Assembly: GCF_025567195.1 (NCBI RefSeq)
Contig: NZ_JAOQJF010000001.1
Coordinates: 124,001 to 188,000 of the forward strand
DNA from: Alitiscatomonas aceti
GTDB lineage: Bacteria; Bacillota; Clostridia; Lachnospirales; Lachnospiraceae
Length of the DNA stretch: 64,000 nt
Direction: 5' to 3'
The position numbers and the translations under genes are program-made. The number at the start of each line of letters is the position of its first letter. The stretch's first letter is position 1. Below, piece after piece: positions 25,194-33,531 of the stretch. The notes below the pieces were generated by a model that worked only from the letters and a program-made list of their open reading frames with translations, searched no databases and was not told the DNA's origin.

Positions 25194-26732
25194 ATGAACA
25201 AACAGAATCCCCATACAGAATCCCTAAAGGGAAAGATCGACTGGTCCACCGCCGTCATTCCCTTCGTGCTGATCGCCTTTTTATGCATCAGCTTCATGGC
25301 CGCTCCGGACGGCTCCAGACAGATCCTGGACAAGATCCGGGTGCTTCTGGGAGACACCTTCGGCCTTTATTATCTTGTCATCGGCCTGGGCGTGTTCCTG
25401 CTCTCCATTTATCTGGCCTTTTCCCGGTACGGCTCCATCCGTCTGGGCGGCCCCAATGAAAAACCAAAATACTCAGATTTTGCCTGGAGCAGCATGATGT
25501 TCACCGCCGGGCTGGCCGCTGACATCCTGTTTTACTCCTTCTGCGAATGGATCCTTTACGCCAACGATCCCCATATCGCGGAAATGGGATCCATGCAGAT
25601 CTGGTCCAGCACCTATCCCATCTTCCACTGGGGCCCCATCCCCTGGAGCTTTTATCTGGTGCTGGCCGTAGCCTTCGGCTTCATGCTCCATGTACGGGGC
25701 TGCCACAAGCAGAAATATTCTGAGGCCTGCCGTCCCATCCTGGGAAACCGGGTGGATAAGCTTCCTGGAAAATGTATTGACCTTCTGGCCCTGTTCGCTC
25801 TTCTGGCCGGGACCGCCACGACCTTTTCCCTGGCTACGCCGCTGATGGCCCAGGTGCTTTCCAGGCTCACAGGGCTCCCGTCCTCCAAATGGGTCACCAT
25901 CGGGATCCTGGTGGTCACCTGCATCATTTACACCTACGCCCTGGTCCACGGCATGAAGGGGATCTCCCGGCTGTCTGCTGCCTGTATGTATCTGTTTTTT
26001 GCCCTTCTGGCCTATGTGCTCCTGGCCGGAGGCGAGACCCGCTACATCCTGGAGACCGGCTTCTCTGCCATCGGAAATCTGGCCCAGAACTTCTTTAGCC
26101 TGGCCACCTTCACCGATCCCCAGCGGACCACCTCCTTCCCCCAGACCTGGACCATCTTTTACTGGGCCTACTGGATGGTATGGTGCGTGGCCTCTCCCTT
26201 CTTCATCGGCTCCATCTCCCGTGGGCGCACCGTGAAGCAGACCATCCTGGGCGGCTATGTATACAGCCTGGGCGGCACCTTCTTAAGCTTCCTGATCCTG
26301 GGAAATTACAGCCTGGGCCTCCAGGTCAGCGGAAAGCTGGACGTTCTGGGGATCTATGGCAGCGCGGGAGACCTGTACTCCACCATCATTGCCATTGTGG
26401 ATACCCTCCCCCTGGCTCCCATGGTGCTGGTACTTCTGATCGCCGCCATGATCGCCTTTTACGCCACCAGCTTCGATTCCATCGCCCTGGTAGCCTCCTC
26501 CTACACCTATAAACAGATGACTGGAGACGAGGAGCCCCACCGGGCTGTGAAATTCTTCTGGGCCGTAATGCTGATCCTCTTCCCCATTGCCCTGGTGTTT
26601 TCCGAAAGCTCCATGGCCAACCTCCAGACGGTTTCCATCATCGCCGCCTTCCCGGTGGCCCTGGTGATCCTTCTGATCATCGCCAGCTTCTTAAAGGATG
26701 CGGGCCGGTATCTGGACAGCAGTAAAAAATAG
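25194..26732 (+). CDS. BCCT-family betaine/choline/carnitine transporter
   Basis: 512-residue membrane carrier of the betaine-choline-carnitine family with about 12 transmembrane helices. Visible motifs are SMMFTAGLAADILFYSFCEW, read as MMFTAGLAADILFYS and CEWILYA, a HWGPIPWSFY segment, and the aromatic TWTIFYWAYWMVWCVASPFFIGSISRGRT stretch (WTIFYWAYW ... SISRGRT) characteristic of the substrate path. The usual glycine-betaine GMGxGLxF motif reads MFTAGLAAD, so substrate may differ (carnitine or other quaternary amine). It is monocistronic, with a strong promoter and terminator. Confidence 0.9.
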   Translation: MNKQNPHTESLKGKIDWSTAVIPFVLIAFLCISFMAAPDGSRQILDKIRVLLGDTFGLYYLVIGLGVFLLSIYLAFSRYGSIRLGGPNEKPKYSDFAWSSMMFTAGLAADILFYSFCEWILYANDPHIAEMGSMQIWSSTYPIFHWGPIPWSFYLVLAVAFGFMLHVRGCHKQKYSEACRPILGNRVDKLPGKCIDLLALFALLAGTATTFSLATPLMAQVLSRLTGLPSSKWVTIGILVVTCIIYTYALVHGMKGISRLSAACMYLFFALLAYVLLAGGETRYILETGFSAIGNLAQNFFSLATFTDPQRTTSFPQTWTIFYWAYWMVWCVASPFFIGSISRGRTVKQTILGGYVYSLGGTFLSFLILGNYSLGLQVSGKLDVLGIYGSAGDLYSTIIAIVDTLPLAPMVLVLLIAAMIAFYATSFDSIALVASSYTYKQMTGDEEPHRAVKFFWAVMLILFPIALVFSESSMANLQTVSIIAAFPVALVILLIIASFLKDAGRYLDSSKK

Positions 26733-26738
26733 GATCTC

Positions 26739-26774
26739 AAAAGGCGCCGGAACTCAGCGTTCCGACGCCTTTTT
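26739..26774. terminator. Bidirectional terminator overlapping the DUF4129 gene end
   Basis: AAAAGGCGCCGGAAC pairs with GTTCCGACGCCTTTT with one mismatch. The hairpin contains the stop codon (26754-26756) of the converging minus-strand gene. Confidence 0.85.
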
Positions 26775-27845
26775 CTTTACCTTCTTATAGATCTCCCTGG
26801 CCTCTCTCTTAAAAGCCTCCGTTTCCTCCTTTTCTCCATACCGGACCTTCCGATACAGATCCCGGAATGCGGTGATCTCCTCCTCCATTCCCCAGGAGCG
26901 GACCGCATCGCTGCACACGGTCTCGCTGCTGGCGGACCGTTCATCTGCTGGAAGCTGGAAGGCGACGCAGAGCTTTAAAAATTTACGGAAATAATACCGG
27001 ACGCCCCGGTCTCCCATATACTCTCTGGCCCCGGCCCGTTTTCCCGTCTCCGGAGCCGCCTGGCTTCTTCTCACCGTTCCGGCCGGCCTCCGGTCCGTTT
27101 CCCGGCCGCGGCCGGACAGCATCCGGTACAGAAACCAGAAAAACAAAACCAGGGCTGCGGCTGCCGCAAGAGTTCCCAAAAGCTTCAGAAACGCCGGCGT
27201 TTCAGAGGCCGCCGTCCCCTCAAAGCCCGGGAGCGCCTCCGGAGCCATCAGGCCGTCCAGGGCATTTTCGGGCATCTCGTAGGAAAAATCCTTAAAAAGC
27301 CTGGAAAAGATCCAGGAGATCCCCATAAGGGTACCTGCCAGTAGGCGGACCATAAGCTCCAGCACCGGCACCACCAGGGTCATGTACAGAAATTTCAGGC
27401 CGTACAGAAGCCCTCCGGTCACAGCCCGGCTGGAAAGGATGCCGGCCGCCGCCAGCACCGCCAGAAGCTCCCCGGCAGTCCTTCCCCAGAAGCCGCCTCT
27501 CCCCTGTCCCGTCCTGGCCAGGCGCAGGGCCCTTAAAAGGAAGATCCCGAGAACCAGGAAGGCTGTAAAAAACGGGACACACCGCCTCCCCCAGACCTGC
27601 GTTCCCAGGGAAAGCCACTGGATGCAGCCCGCCGCAAGAAGAAGCCTGGCCTCCGTCATGAGGCTGTCATGGGCCCGCTCCTCCATGTTCCGTTTTTTCC
27701 AGCAGATCAGAAGCCAGACGCACCAGGATGCCAGCGCCAGAAAAAGCAGCACCCGCACCCAGAGGGGGCCGGAAAGGAACAGGGGCATGAACATGGCCAT
27801 ATAAAAACACACGTCCGTCAATATCTTAAAAACCAGTATGTCCAT
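26754..27845 (-). CDS. Membrane protein with C-terminal DUF4129-like domain
   Basis: 363-residue membrane protein with several N-terminal helices (about 1-185), one more helix LLGTLAAAAALVLFFWFLYRML near 235, and a charged cytoplasmic C-terminus (FRDLYRKVRYGEKEETEAFKRE) typical of DUF4129. Third gene of a MoxR-DUF58-membrane protein operon, 3 bases after the DUF58 gene. Such clusters often include a transglutaminase-like protein. No transglutaminase domain is seen here, so this gene may represent the membrane remainder. Exact function unknown. Confidence 0.75.
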   Translation of the reverse strand: MDILVFKILTDVCFYMAMFMPLFLSGPLWVRVLLFLALASWCVWLLICWKKRNMEERAHDSLMTEARLLLAAGCIQWLSLGTQVWGRRCVPFFTAFLVLGIFLLRALRLARTGQGRGGFWGRTAGELLAVLAAAGILSSRAVTGGLLYGLKFLYMTLVVPVLELMVRLLAGTLMGISWIFSRLFKDFSYEMPENALDGLMAPEALPGFEGTAASETPAFLKLLGTLAAAAALVLFFWFLYRMLSGRGRETDRRPAGTVRRSQAAPETGKRAGAREYMGDRGVRYYFRKFLKLCVAFQLPADERSASSETVCSDAVRSWGMEEEITAFRDLYRKVRYGEKEETEAFKREAREIYKKVKKKASER

Positions 27846-27848
27846 TTT

Positions 27849-28907
27849 CTACACATCCTCCCCATAAAGCGCCAGCAGCCTCCGGCCGGACCGTTCTTCC
27901 AGGGACGAAAGGTACGGTGCCGCGTCCTGGTTCCGGTCCGGAGCCACATAGATCAGGCTTTTTCCAGACCGGAGCCCCTTCCGGATGCCGGAAAGGAATT
28001 CCCCGCTCCCCATCCGGCAGTCGTAGGTCATCCTTCCCAGCCCCTCCAGTACAGTCTCCAGATGGCCCGGCCCCAGGCCCTCTCCGATCCGGTTCCAGTT
28101 TCCCATGGCCCCGGCGATCACGCCGTTGGTCTGGAAATCATAGGCGATCCTCCGCTTTTCCAGCTCCTCACAGATACTGCGGACCATGGAAAAGCACTGC
28201 TCCAGAAGCTCTGCTTCCCGTTCCTCGTCCCGGCACTCCACATCCAGGAGGATGGTACAGGAAAGATCCGTCATATTTTCCTGCTCCTTGACCAGAAACC
28301 GGCCCTGTCTGGCGCTCTGGACCCAGCTGATGGACCGCAGGGGCTCCCGGCCCGTGTATTCCCTGAACCCACGGATCAGCACAGGATCCTCAAAAAGGCT
28401 CCGTTTCACCACATATTCGCCTGCATATCCGCCCAGGAGCCTGGGAAGCTCTTCCCAGCCGCTGGGGGCCGGCTTTACCACGATCTCCTTTAATTCCGGA
28501 TACGTCTCCAGCGCGGTCTGGAGCCCCAGGAAATCCCCGGCCTCTGCCGAAACGCCCCGGAAGAAATATCTTCCCCTCTTTTTTAAAAGGACCCTCCGTT
28601 CTAACTCCGTCTTCTGGCGTCCCTTAAGGTAAAGCACCGAAAGGTGATCCCCAGAGGACTTTGCCGCCACGTTCTCTCCGTTTTCAGAAAAGACAAGTCC
28701 TGCGGGGATCTGCTCCCTCATCTGGAGATAGGGGACCATAAGACGCTTTCGGTTGTTTATGGTCATGGTCCAGGAAAAATCCTCCCCCGGCTCCACCACG
28801 GTCTTATCCAGGGCCGTGGCAAAGTCCAGTCCGTCCAGCACATGGTCCATGGAATATTTCTCCGCCAGCCATACCAGAAGTCCCAGGACTCCAAGAAATA
28901 CGATCAT
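27849..28907 (-). CDS. DUF58 domain protein (MoxR partner)
   Basis: 352-residue protein with an N-terminal membrane helix (MIVFLGVLGLLVWLAEKY) and a DUF58 domain containing the hallmark REYTGREPLRSISWVQSAR, then a von Willebrand A-like segment CTILLDVE. DUF58 proteins work with MoxR AAA ATPases, probably as metal- or chaperone-type complexes at the membrane. The start codon overlaps the MoxR stop (ATGA), so translation is coupled. Confidence 0.9.
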   Translation of the reverse strand: MIVFLGVLGLLVWLAEKYSMDHVLDGLDFATALDKTVVEPGEDFSWTMTINNRKRLMVPYLQMREQIPAGLVFSENGENVAAKSSGDHLSVLYLKGRQKTELERRVLLKKRGRYFFRGVSAEAGDFLGLQTALETYPELKEIVVKPAPSGWEELPRLLGGYAGEYVVKRSLFEDPVLIRGFREYTGREPLRSISWVQSARQGRFLVKEQENMTDLSCTILLDVECRDEEREAELLEQCFSMVRSICEELEKRRIAYDFQTNGVIAGAMGNWNRIGEGLGPGHLETVLEGLGRMTYDCRMGSGEFLSGIRKGLRSGKSLIYVAPDRNQDAAPYLSSLEERSGRRLLALYGEDV

Positions 28908-29851
28908 CGCAGGTTCTCCATGGGAACCGGGATATCCTCCATGATCTGTCCCAGATATTTTCTCGCATCCTCAAAGCTTTCGCCTCCCCTGGAGATGATC
29001 CTGTGGCTGAGGACCCAGGGCGCTGCGGCCTTCACATCCTCCGGGATCACAAAATCCCGTCCCAGGGACGCGGCCATGGCCTGGGAGGCTTTATAGAGGG
29101 CGATGGCCCCTCTGGTGGACACTCCGGTAACAAATCGGCTCTCCGTCCGGGTCTTTTCCACAATGTCCATCATGTAGCCCAGGACATCCTTCTGGACCCG
29201 CACCTTCGTATATAGCTCCTTCATCTCCTGGATCACCTCCTGGCTCACCACCGGCTCCAGGGAGTTTAAAATATCTGCTGTGGACGGCCTGGACACCACC
29301 TCCATCTCCTGCTCCCTGGTCATGTAGCCCAGGCTCAGCCTCATGAAAAACCGGTCCAGCTGGGCTTCCGGCAGGGGAAACGTCCCATAGGATTCCACCG
29401 GGTTCTGGGTGGCCATAACAAAGAACGGCTCTGCCATGGGATAGGTGACGCCGTCCACGGTGATCTGGCTTTCCTCCATGGCCTCCAGAAGGCTGGACTG
29501 GGTCCTGGGCGTGGCCCGGTTGATCTCGTCCGCCAGCACGATATTGGTAAACAGAGGGCCCTCGCGGAACTGGAACTCCCCTGTTTTCTGGTTATAAAAA
29601 TTGATGCCCGTAAGATCCGACGGCAGAAGATCCGGCGTAAACTGGATCCGCTTAAAGCCGCTGCCCACGGTCCTTGCAAATGCCTTTAAAAGCATGGTCT
29701 TTCCCGTTCCCGGCACGTCCTCTAAAAGCACGTGTCCGGAGCATAAAAAGCTGATAAAGATCAGCCGGACCGTTTCTTCCTTGCCGACGATCACCCGGGA
29801 ACAGCTTTCCACCACCCGGTCTGTATGTTCCTTAAAATGGCTGTATTCCAT
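28904..29851 (-). CDS. MoxR-family AAA ATPase
   Basis: 315-residue AAA+ ATPase. Walker A is DVPGTGKTMLL (residues 45-55), Walker B VLADEINRA, with sensor segment ATQNPVESYGTFPLPEAQLDRFFMR, shown by FFVMATQNPVE and LPEAQLDRF. MoxR proteins act as chaperone-like ATPases with DUF58/VWA partners. The ATG at 29851 follows GGAGGAG; the longer in-frame reading covers the promoter and is not coding. First gene of the three-gene operon. Confidence 0.93.
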   Translation of the reverse strand: MEYSHFKEHTDRVVESCSRVIVGKEETVRLIFISFLCSGHVLLEDVPGTGKTMLLKAFARTVGSGFKRIQFTPDLLPSDLTGINFYNQKTGEFQFREGPLFTNIVLADEINRATPRTQSSLLEAMEESQITVDGVTYPMAEPFFVMATQNPVESYGTFPLPEAQLDRFFMRLSLGYMTREQEMEVVSRPSTADILNSLEPVVSQEVIQEMKELYTKVRVQKDVLGYMMDIVEKTRTESRFVTGVSTRGAIALYKASQAMAASLGRDFVIPEDVKAAAPWVLSHRIISRGGESFEDARKYLGQIMEDIPVPMENLR

Positions 29852-29888
29852 TGCCTGTCTCCTCCGTTTTTGGAATATTTCTCTACTT

Positions 29889-29917
29889 ATTATAGACGGC
29901 TCCGGCCACGGGCGCAA
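29889..29917 (-). promoter_or_regulatory. Promoter of MoxR operon
   Basis: Minus-strand TTGCGC, 17 bases, TATAAT, about 30 bases before the start codon. Confidence 0.75.
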
Positions 29918-30023
29918 GAAGGTTTTCACCAGGATCCGGCTCCATAACGGCGGTTCTGCGAAAATGTTCTTAATTCTTAAACAATTCGTAATGCCATGCC
30001 ACACTTTTACCCCAACTTAGTTC

Positions 30024-30053
30024 TGGACAGACCTTACCACTTAGTGGTATGAT
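30024..30053 (+). promoter_or_regulatory. Promoter with embedded 15-bp palindrome, cell-wall protein
   Basis: TGGACA (30024-30029), 18 bases, TATGAT (30048-30053). The spacer contains TACCACTTAGTGGTA (30035-30049), perfectly symmetric about its central T and reaching into the -10: an operator arrangement expected for a repressor that blocks polymerase. Confidence 0.65.
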
Positions 30054-30122
30054 AGTACATAACAGGAATAGAAAAAAACGCGCCCTTCAAATCATGCGCG
30101 ATACAAGGAGGAGAGTACATCT

Positions 30123-31538
30123 ATGAAAAAAGCAAATTTCTGCTACGCTGTTCTGACAGCTTCCGCAGTTCTCACCCTGGGAACTGTATTTTCCGCTTCT
30201 GCTGCCCAGTGGCAGGCTTTAGGAGACGAATGGGTATATGTACAGAACGACGGAGAATACTTTAAAGACGGCTGGAAACAGGACGGAAACCTGTATTATT
30301 ATCTCGGAAGCGACGGCATCATGCTCCGCCGTACCCTGATCGAAGACGACGACAACTACTACTACTTAGGTTCCTCCGGAGCCATGGCCACCAACGTATG
30401 GAAATTCATCCAGAACCCGGAATGGCAGGGCGACGAGCTGGTAGGCGAGGGAAGCTGGTACTACTTCGGCTCCAACGGAAAAGCCATCAAGAGCGACGGC
30501 AGCAAGGCCAAGGTTTATGAGGTCGGCGATAAGAAATACGTGTTCGACCATTACGGACGTATGATGAGCGGATGGGTCACTGAGAGCGGCGAATATGTGG
30601 AATCTGAGGACGACTGGGCCAACGGCTTATACTATGCCGACGGCGAGGGCGACGGCAGTGTAGTGACCAACGCCTGGGTATACACCACAGTTCCCGACGA
30701 CACCAACGAGGACGAGACCGAGCCCACCTACCACTTCTACTTCGGCTCCAACGGCAAGAAGACTGTGAGCACCAAGAAATCCATCGGCGGCAAGGAGTAC
30801 TTCTTTGATGAGAGAGGTGTGGCGCAGTATGGATGGCACAAGGGCGACGACGGCGATTGGGATTGGTCCTACTACGGAGATTCTGAAGAGCCTTATCTGC
30901 GTACCGGATGGTTCCAGGCGGTTCCTGACTCTGAGATGCACTCCAGTGCCCACGACGACGGAAGCGTATACTGGTATTACTCCACCAGCGCAGGAAAGAC
31001 CGCAGTCTCTGAGTTCCGGACCATTGATGGAAAAACATACGCGTTTAATGAATATGGCGAGTTAGTGACAGGTCTTAAAAAAGTTAAAGTTGACTCTTCT
31101 GATAAGAAGAAAATTGAAAGTATCAGTTCCATTGACTATATCAGCGATATCGAAAATGTAGAAGAAAATGTTTATGTATGCTACTTCGGCGGTGACGGAG
31201 CTGCCAAAACTGGTACCCAGACTCTCACCATTGACGGAAGTTCCTATACCTTCGATTTCAAATCCAGTGGTTCTCCTAAGGGAGCAGGTACCAACGGCAT
31301 CAATGACAACTACATCTATGTCAACGGCAGACGTCTGGCAGCAGAGGAAGACAGCAAATACGGTATTGTTGAATACGACGGAAAACGCTACCTGGTAAAT
31401 GAAAGCGGCGCAATCCAGAAGAACAAGAAAAACGTTAAAGATGCTGACGGATACTACTACTGTACCGGTAAGCATGGAATTGTAGTCCATGAGCGTCTGG
31501 AAGACAAGTGTACTGAAAAAGAGCACAAAGAAGAATAA
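30123..31538 (+). CDS. Secreted cell-wall-binding repeat protein
   Basis: 471-residue exported protein. The signal peptide is MKKANFCYAVLTASAVLTLG, with cleavage near SASAAQ. The rest consists of divergent choline-binding-type or glucan-binding repeats of about 20 residues (GDEWVYVQNDG, NLYYYLGSDGIMLRR, SWYYFGSNGKAIKS, KYVFDHYGRMMSGW, EYFFDERGVAQYGW, KTYAFNEYGELVTG, RYLVNESGAIQKN). It has no enzymatic domain, so it is probably a wall-attached scaffold or adhesin. The charged, Lys/Glu-rich C-terminus lacks LPxTG. AAGGAGG is 11 bases upstream. It is monocistronic. Confidence 0.85.
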   Translation: MKKANFCYAVLTASAVLTLGTVFSASAAQWQALGDEWVYVQNDGEYFKDGWKQDGNLYYYLGSDGIMLRRTLIEDDDNYYYLGSSGAMATNVWKFIQNPEWQGDELVGEGSWYYFGSNGKAIKSDGSKAKVYEVGDKKYVFDHYGRMMSGWVTESGEYVESEDDWANGLYYADGEGDGSVVTNAWVYTTVPDDTNEDETEPTYHFYFGSNGKKTVSTKKSIGGKEYFFDERGVAQYGWHKGDDGDWDWSYYGDSEEPYLRTGWFQAVPDSEMHSSAHDDGSVYWYYSTSAGKTAVSEFRTIDGKTYAFNEYGELVTGLKKVKVDSSDKKKIESISSIDYISDIENVEENVYVCYFGGDGAAKTGTQTLTIDGSSYTFDFKSSGSPKGAGTNGINDNYIYVNGRRLAAEEDSKYGIVEYDGKRYLVNESGAIQKNKKNVKDADGYYYCTGKHGIVVHERLEDKCTEKEHKEE

Positions 31539-31552
31539 ACCCCTTACCACAA

Positions 31553-31602
31553 AAGCGGCACCCCATAGACAGGAAATTGTCTATGGAGCGCCGCTCCTTT
31601 TT
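31553..31602 (+). terminator. Terminator of cell-wall-binding protein gene
   Basis: AGCGGC and inner CCATAGACA pair with TGTCTATGG and GCCGCT, followed by CCTTTTTC. Confidence 0.9.
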
Positions 31603-31656
31603 CTCTCAAATCACACCGCTCAGATCCAATAAGATCCGTTTCCGGCCAGCCTCCGG

Positions 31657-32190
31657 TCAGCCTTCAAACGCATCCTTCATAACCCGCTCTCCCAGATATC
31701 TGCTGAATCTCTCAAACGCTTCCCCGGACAGACGTTCCGGGCTGGTCATCAGCACCAGATTGTGGCCATGGCTTTCCTGATGATACGCCGGATGCGTATG
31801 CTCATAGGGATTGTCTATAAACCCGCATCTCTCATAAAACCCTTTCCTGCGCCTGGAAATATCATCCACAGGGGGATCGATCTCAAGGATCCGCGTTTTC
31901 TCCCCTTTCCCCAAAAGCGCCAGCACCCTCTCCCCGTACCGCTTATTTCTCATTTCCGGGCAGATACAGAAATGCTCAATGTAAATAAATTCTTCATTCT
32001 CCCAATACAGGATCAGCCCCACGAACCTATCCTCATCATAGACCAGATCAAAGCAGTATTCACTGTCCCCTAAGATCCTTTTCTGGGACAGCTCCTCTCT
32101 CTGTTCATGATAAGGGAAACTTATCTGATACAGCCTTAAGGCCTCGTTATACATGGGATGTGACGAATCCGTGACCCGCTCCAGACGCAT
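31657..32190 (-). CDS. GNAT-family N-acetyltransferase
   Basis: 177-residue acetyl-CoA-dependent acyltransferase, substrate unknown. The acetyl-CoA loop is CICPEMRNKRYGERVLALL, followed by LEIDPPVDDISRRRKGFYERCGF, where the FYERCGF tail motif is typical. The ATG at 32190 is chosen because AGGAGG lies 8 bases upstream. The longer in-frame reading would run into the prfB end and through a terminator. It stands alone downstream of secA-prfB. Confidence 0.85.
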   Translation of the reverse strand: MRLERVTDSSHPMYNEALRLYQISFPYHEQREELSQKRILGDSEYCFDLVYDEDRFVGLILYWENEEFIYIEHFCICPEMRNKRYGERVLALLGKGEKTRILEIDPPVDDISRRRKGFYERCGFIDNPYEHTHPAYHQESHGHNLVLMTSPERLSGEAFERFSRYLGERVMKDAFEG

Positions 32191-32256
32191 ACGTATTTCC
32201 TCCTGTTCCACATTTTTCCGGCTGAGATCCGGCATTCCTTCCATCAATACCAAACA

Positions 32257-32290
32257 GACCGGTCCCAGGGCACAGGCCCAGGAACCGGTC
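32257..32290 (-). terminator. Terminator after prfB
   Basis: Minus-strand GACCGGTTCCTGGGC and GCCCTGGGACCGGTC form a long stem with two imperfect pairs, followed by TGTTTGG. Located about 90 bases after the prfB stop. Confidence 0.55.
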
Positions 32291-32378
32291 CTCTCTTTTC
32301 TTTTTATCCATCTTCCCGCAGACCGGGCTCTGCCAGGCCAGAAACCAGCGAAATCCTCCGCTTCCGCCCAGAATCTGC

Positions 32379-33515
32379 TTATTCGCTCTCTCCGCCCTTC
32401 ACCTGCGGCCGTCCCAGGCTTTCCCACTTGAGGTATGCGCTGATGAATCCGTCGATGCCGCCATCCAGCACGCTGGTCACATTCCCGCTCTCAAAGCCGG
32501 TCCTGTGATCCTTAATGAGCGTATAGGGCTGGAGCACATAGGAACGGATCTGGCTGCCCCAGGCGATCTCCTTGACATCGCCCCGGAGATCAGAGATCTT
32601 CTCCGCATTCTCCTGCTGCTTCAGCATATAAAGCTTTGCCTTTAACATCTGCATGGCCCTGTCCTTGTTCTGGAACTGGGACCGTTCATTCTGGCACTGT
32701 ACCACGATCCCTGTGGGGATATGGGTGATACGCACCGCAGAGGAGGTCTTATTGATGTGCTGCCCGCCGGCGCCGCTGGACCGGTAAGTATCGATTCTTA
32801 AGTCATCCGGATTGATCTCCACATCCAGATCCTCCTCAATATCCGGCATCACGTCGCAGGATACAAAGGAGGTCTGCCGCTTTCCGTTGGCGTTGAACGG
32901 AGAGATCCGCACCAGGCGGTGGACGCCTCTCTCGGATTTCAGATATCCAAAGGCGTTCTCCCCGTTGATCTGGAGGGTCACTGACTTGATCCCGGCCTCT
33001 TCACCTGCCAGATAGTCTAACATCTCCACGGAAAAGCCCTTGCTCTCCGCCCACCGGCAGTACATCCGGTAAAGGATGCTGCACCAGTCGCAGGATTCGG
33101 TCCCTCCGGCTCCTGCGTTGAGGCGCATGATGGCATTGTTTCCGTCGTATTCTCCCGTCAAAAGGGTACGGAGCCGCAAAGCCTCCAGCTCGTCGGAAAA
33201 CTCATCCACCATCTTCTGTATCTCCGGAACGATGGCCGGATCGTTTTCCTCGTACCCCATCTCGATCATCAGACCGATCTCCTCATACTGGTTCTGAAGC
33301 CTGTTAAACTCCGCGACCGTATCTTTTAAATGCTTCGCTTCCTTCACAAGCCTTGTGGATAATTCTGCATCTTCCCAGAAGCTGGGCTCCTCCATGGTCT
33401 TGTCAAGCTCGTCGATCCGCCTGATCTTCGCATCCAGGTTTAAGGATTCCCGAACTTCCTGAAGCGGTTTTTCATATGTGGATAACGTATATTTAAACTG
33501 ATCTAACTCAACCAT
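32379..33515 (-). CDS. prfB: Peptide chain release factor 2
   Basis: 378-residue RF2, terminating translation at UGA and UAA. The SPF anticodon-like tripeptide is in RISPFNANGKRQTSF, and the catalytic GGQ in SSGAGGQHINKTSSAVR. The full N-terminal coiled coil (MVELDQFKYTLSTYEKPLQEV) is read in one frame through SLNLDAKIRR, where many bacteria carry an in-frame UGA and a programmed +1 frameshift. No such site exists here, so RF2 is not autoregulated that way. It lies 16 bases after secA, the common secA-prfB arrangement. Confidence 0.97.
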   Translation of the reverse strand: MVELDQFKYTLSTYEKPLQEVRESLNLDAKIRRIDELDKTMEEPSFWEDAELSTRLVKEAKHLKDTVAEFNRLQNQYEEIGLMIEMGYEENDPAIVPEIQKMVDEFSDELEALRLRTLLTGEYDGNNAIMRLNAGAGGTESCDWCSILYRMYCRWAESKGFSVEMLDYLAGEEAGIKSVTLQINGENAFGYLKSERGVHRLVRISPFNANGKRQTSFVSCDVMPDIEEDLDVEINPDDLRIDTYRSSGAGGQHINKTSSAVRITHIPTGIVVQCQNERSQFQNKDRAMQMLKAKLYMLKQQENAEKISDLRGDVKEIAWGSQIRSYVLQPYTLIKDHRTGFESGNVTSVLDGGIDGFISAYLKWESLGRPQVKGGESE

Positions 33516-33531
33516 AGAATCTCGTCCTCTC

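Noticed and set aside
27669..28493. 274-codon plus-strand frame opposite the DUF58 and DUF4129 genes
   Set aside because: A shadow of two well-supported minus-strand genes in GC-rich sequence, without ribosome site.
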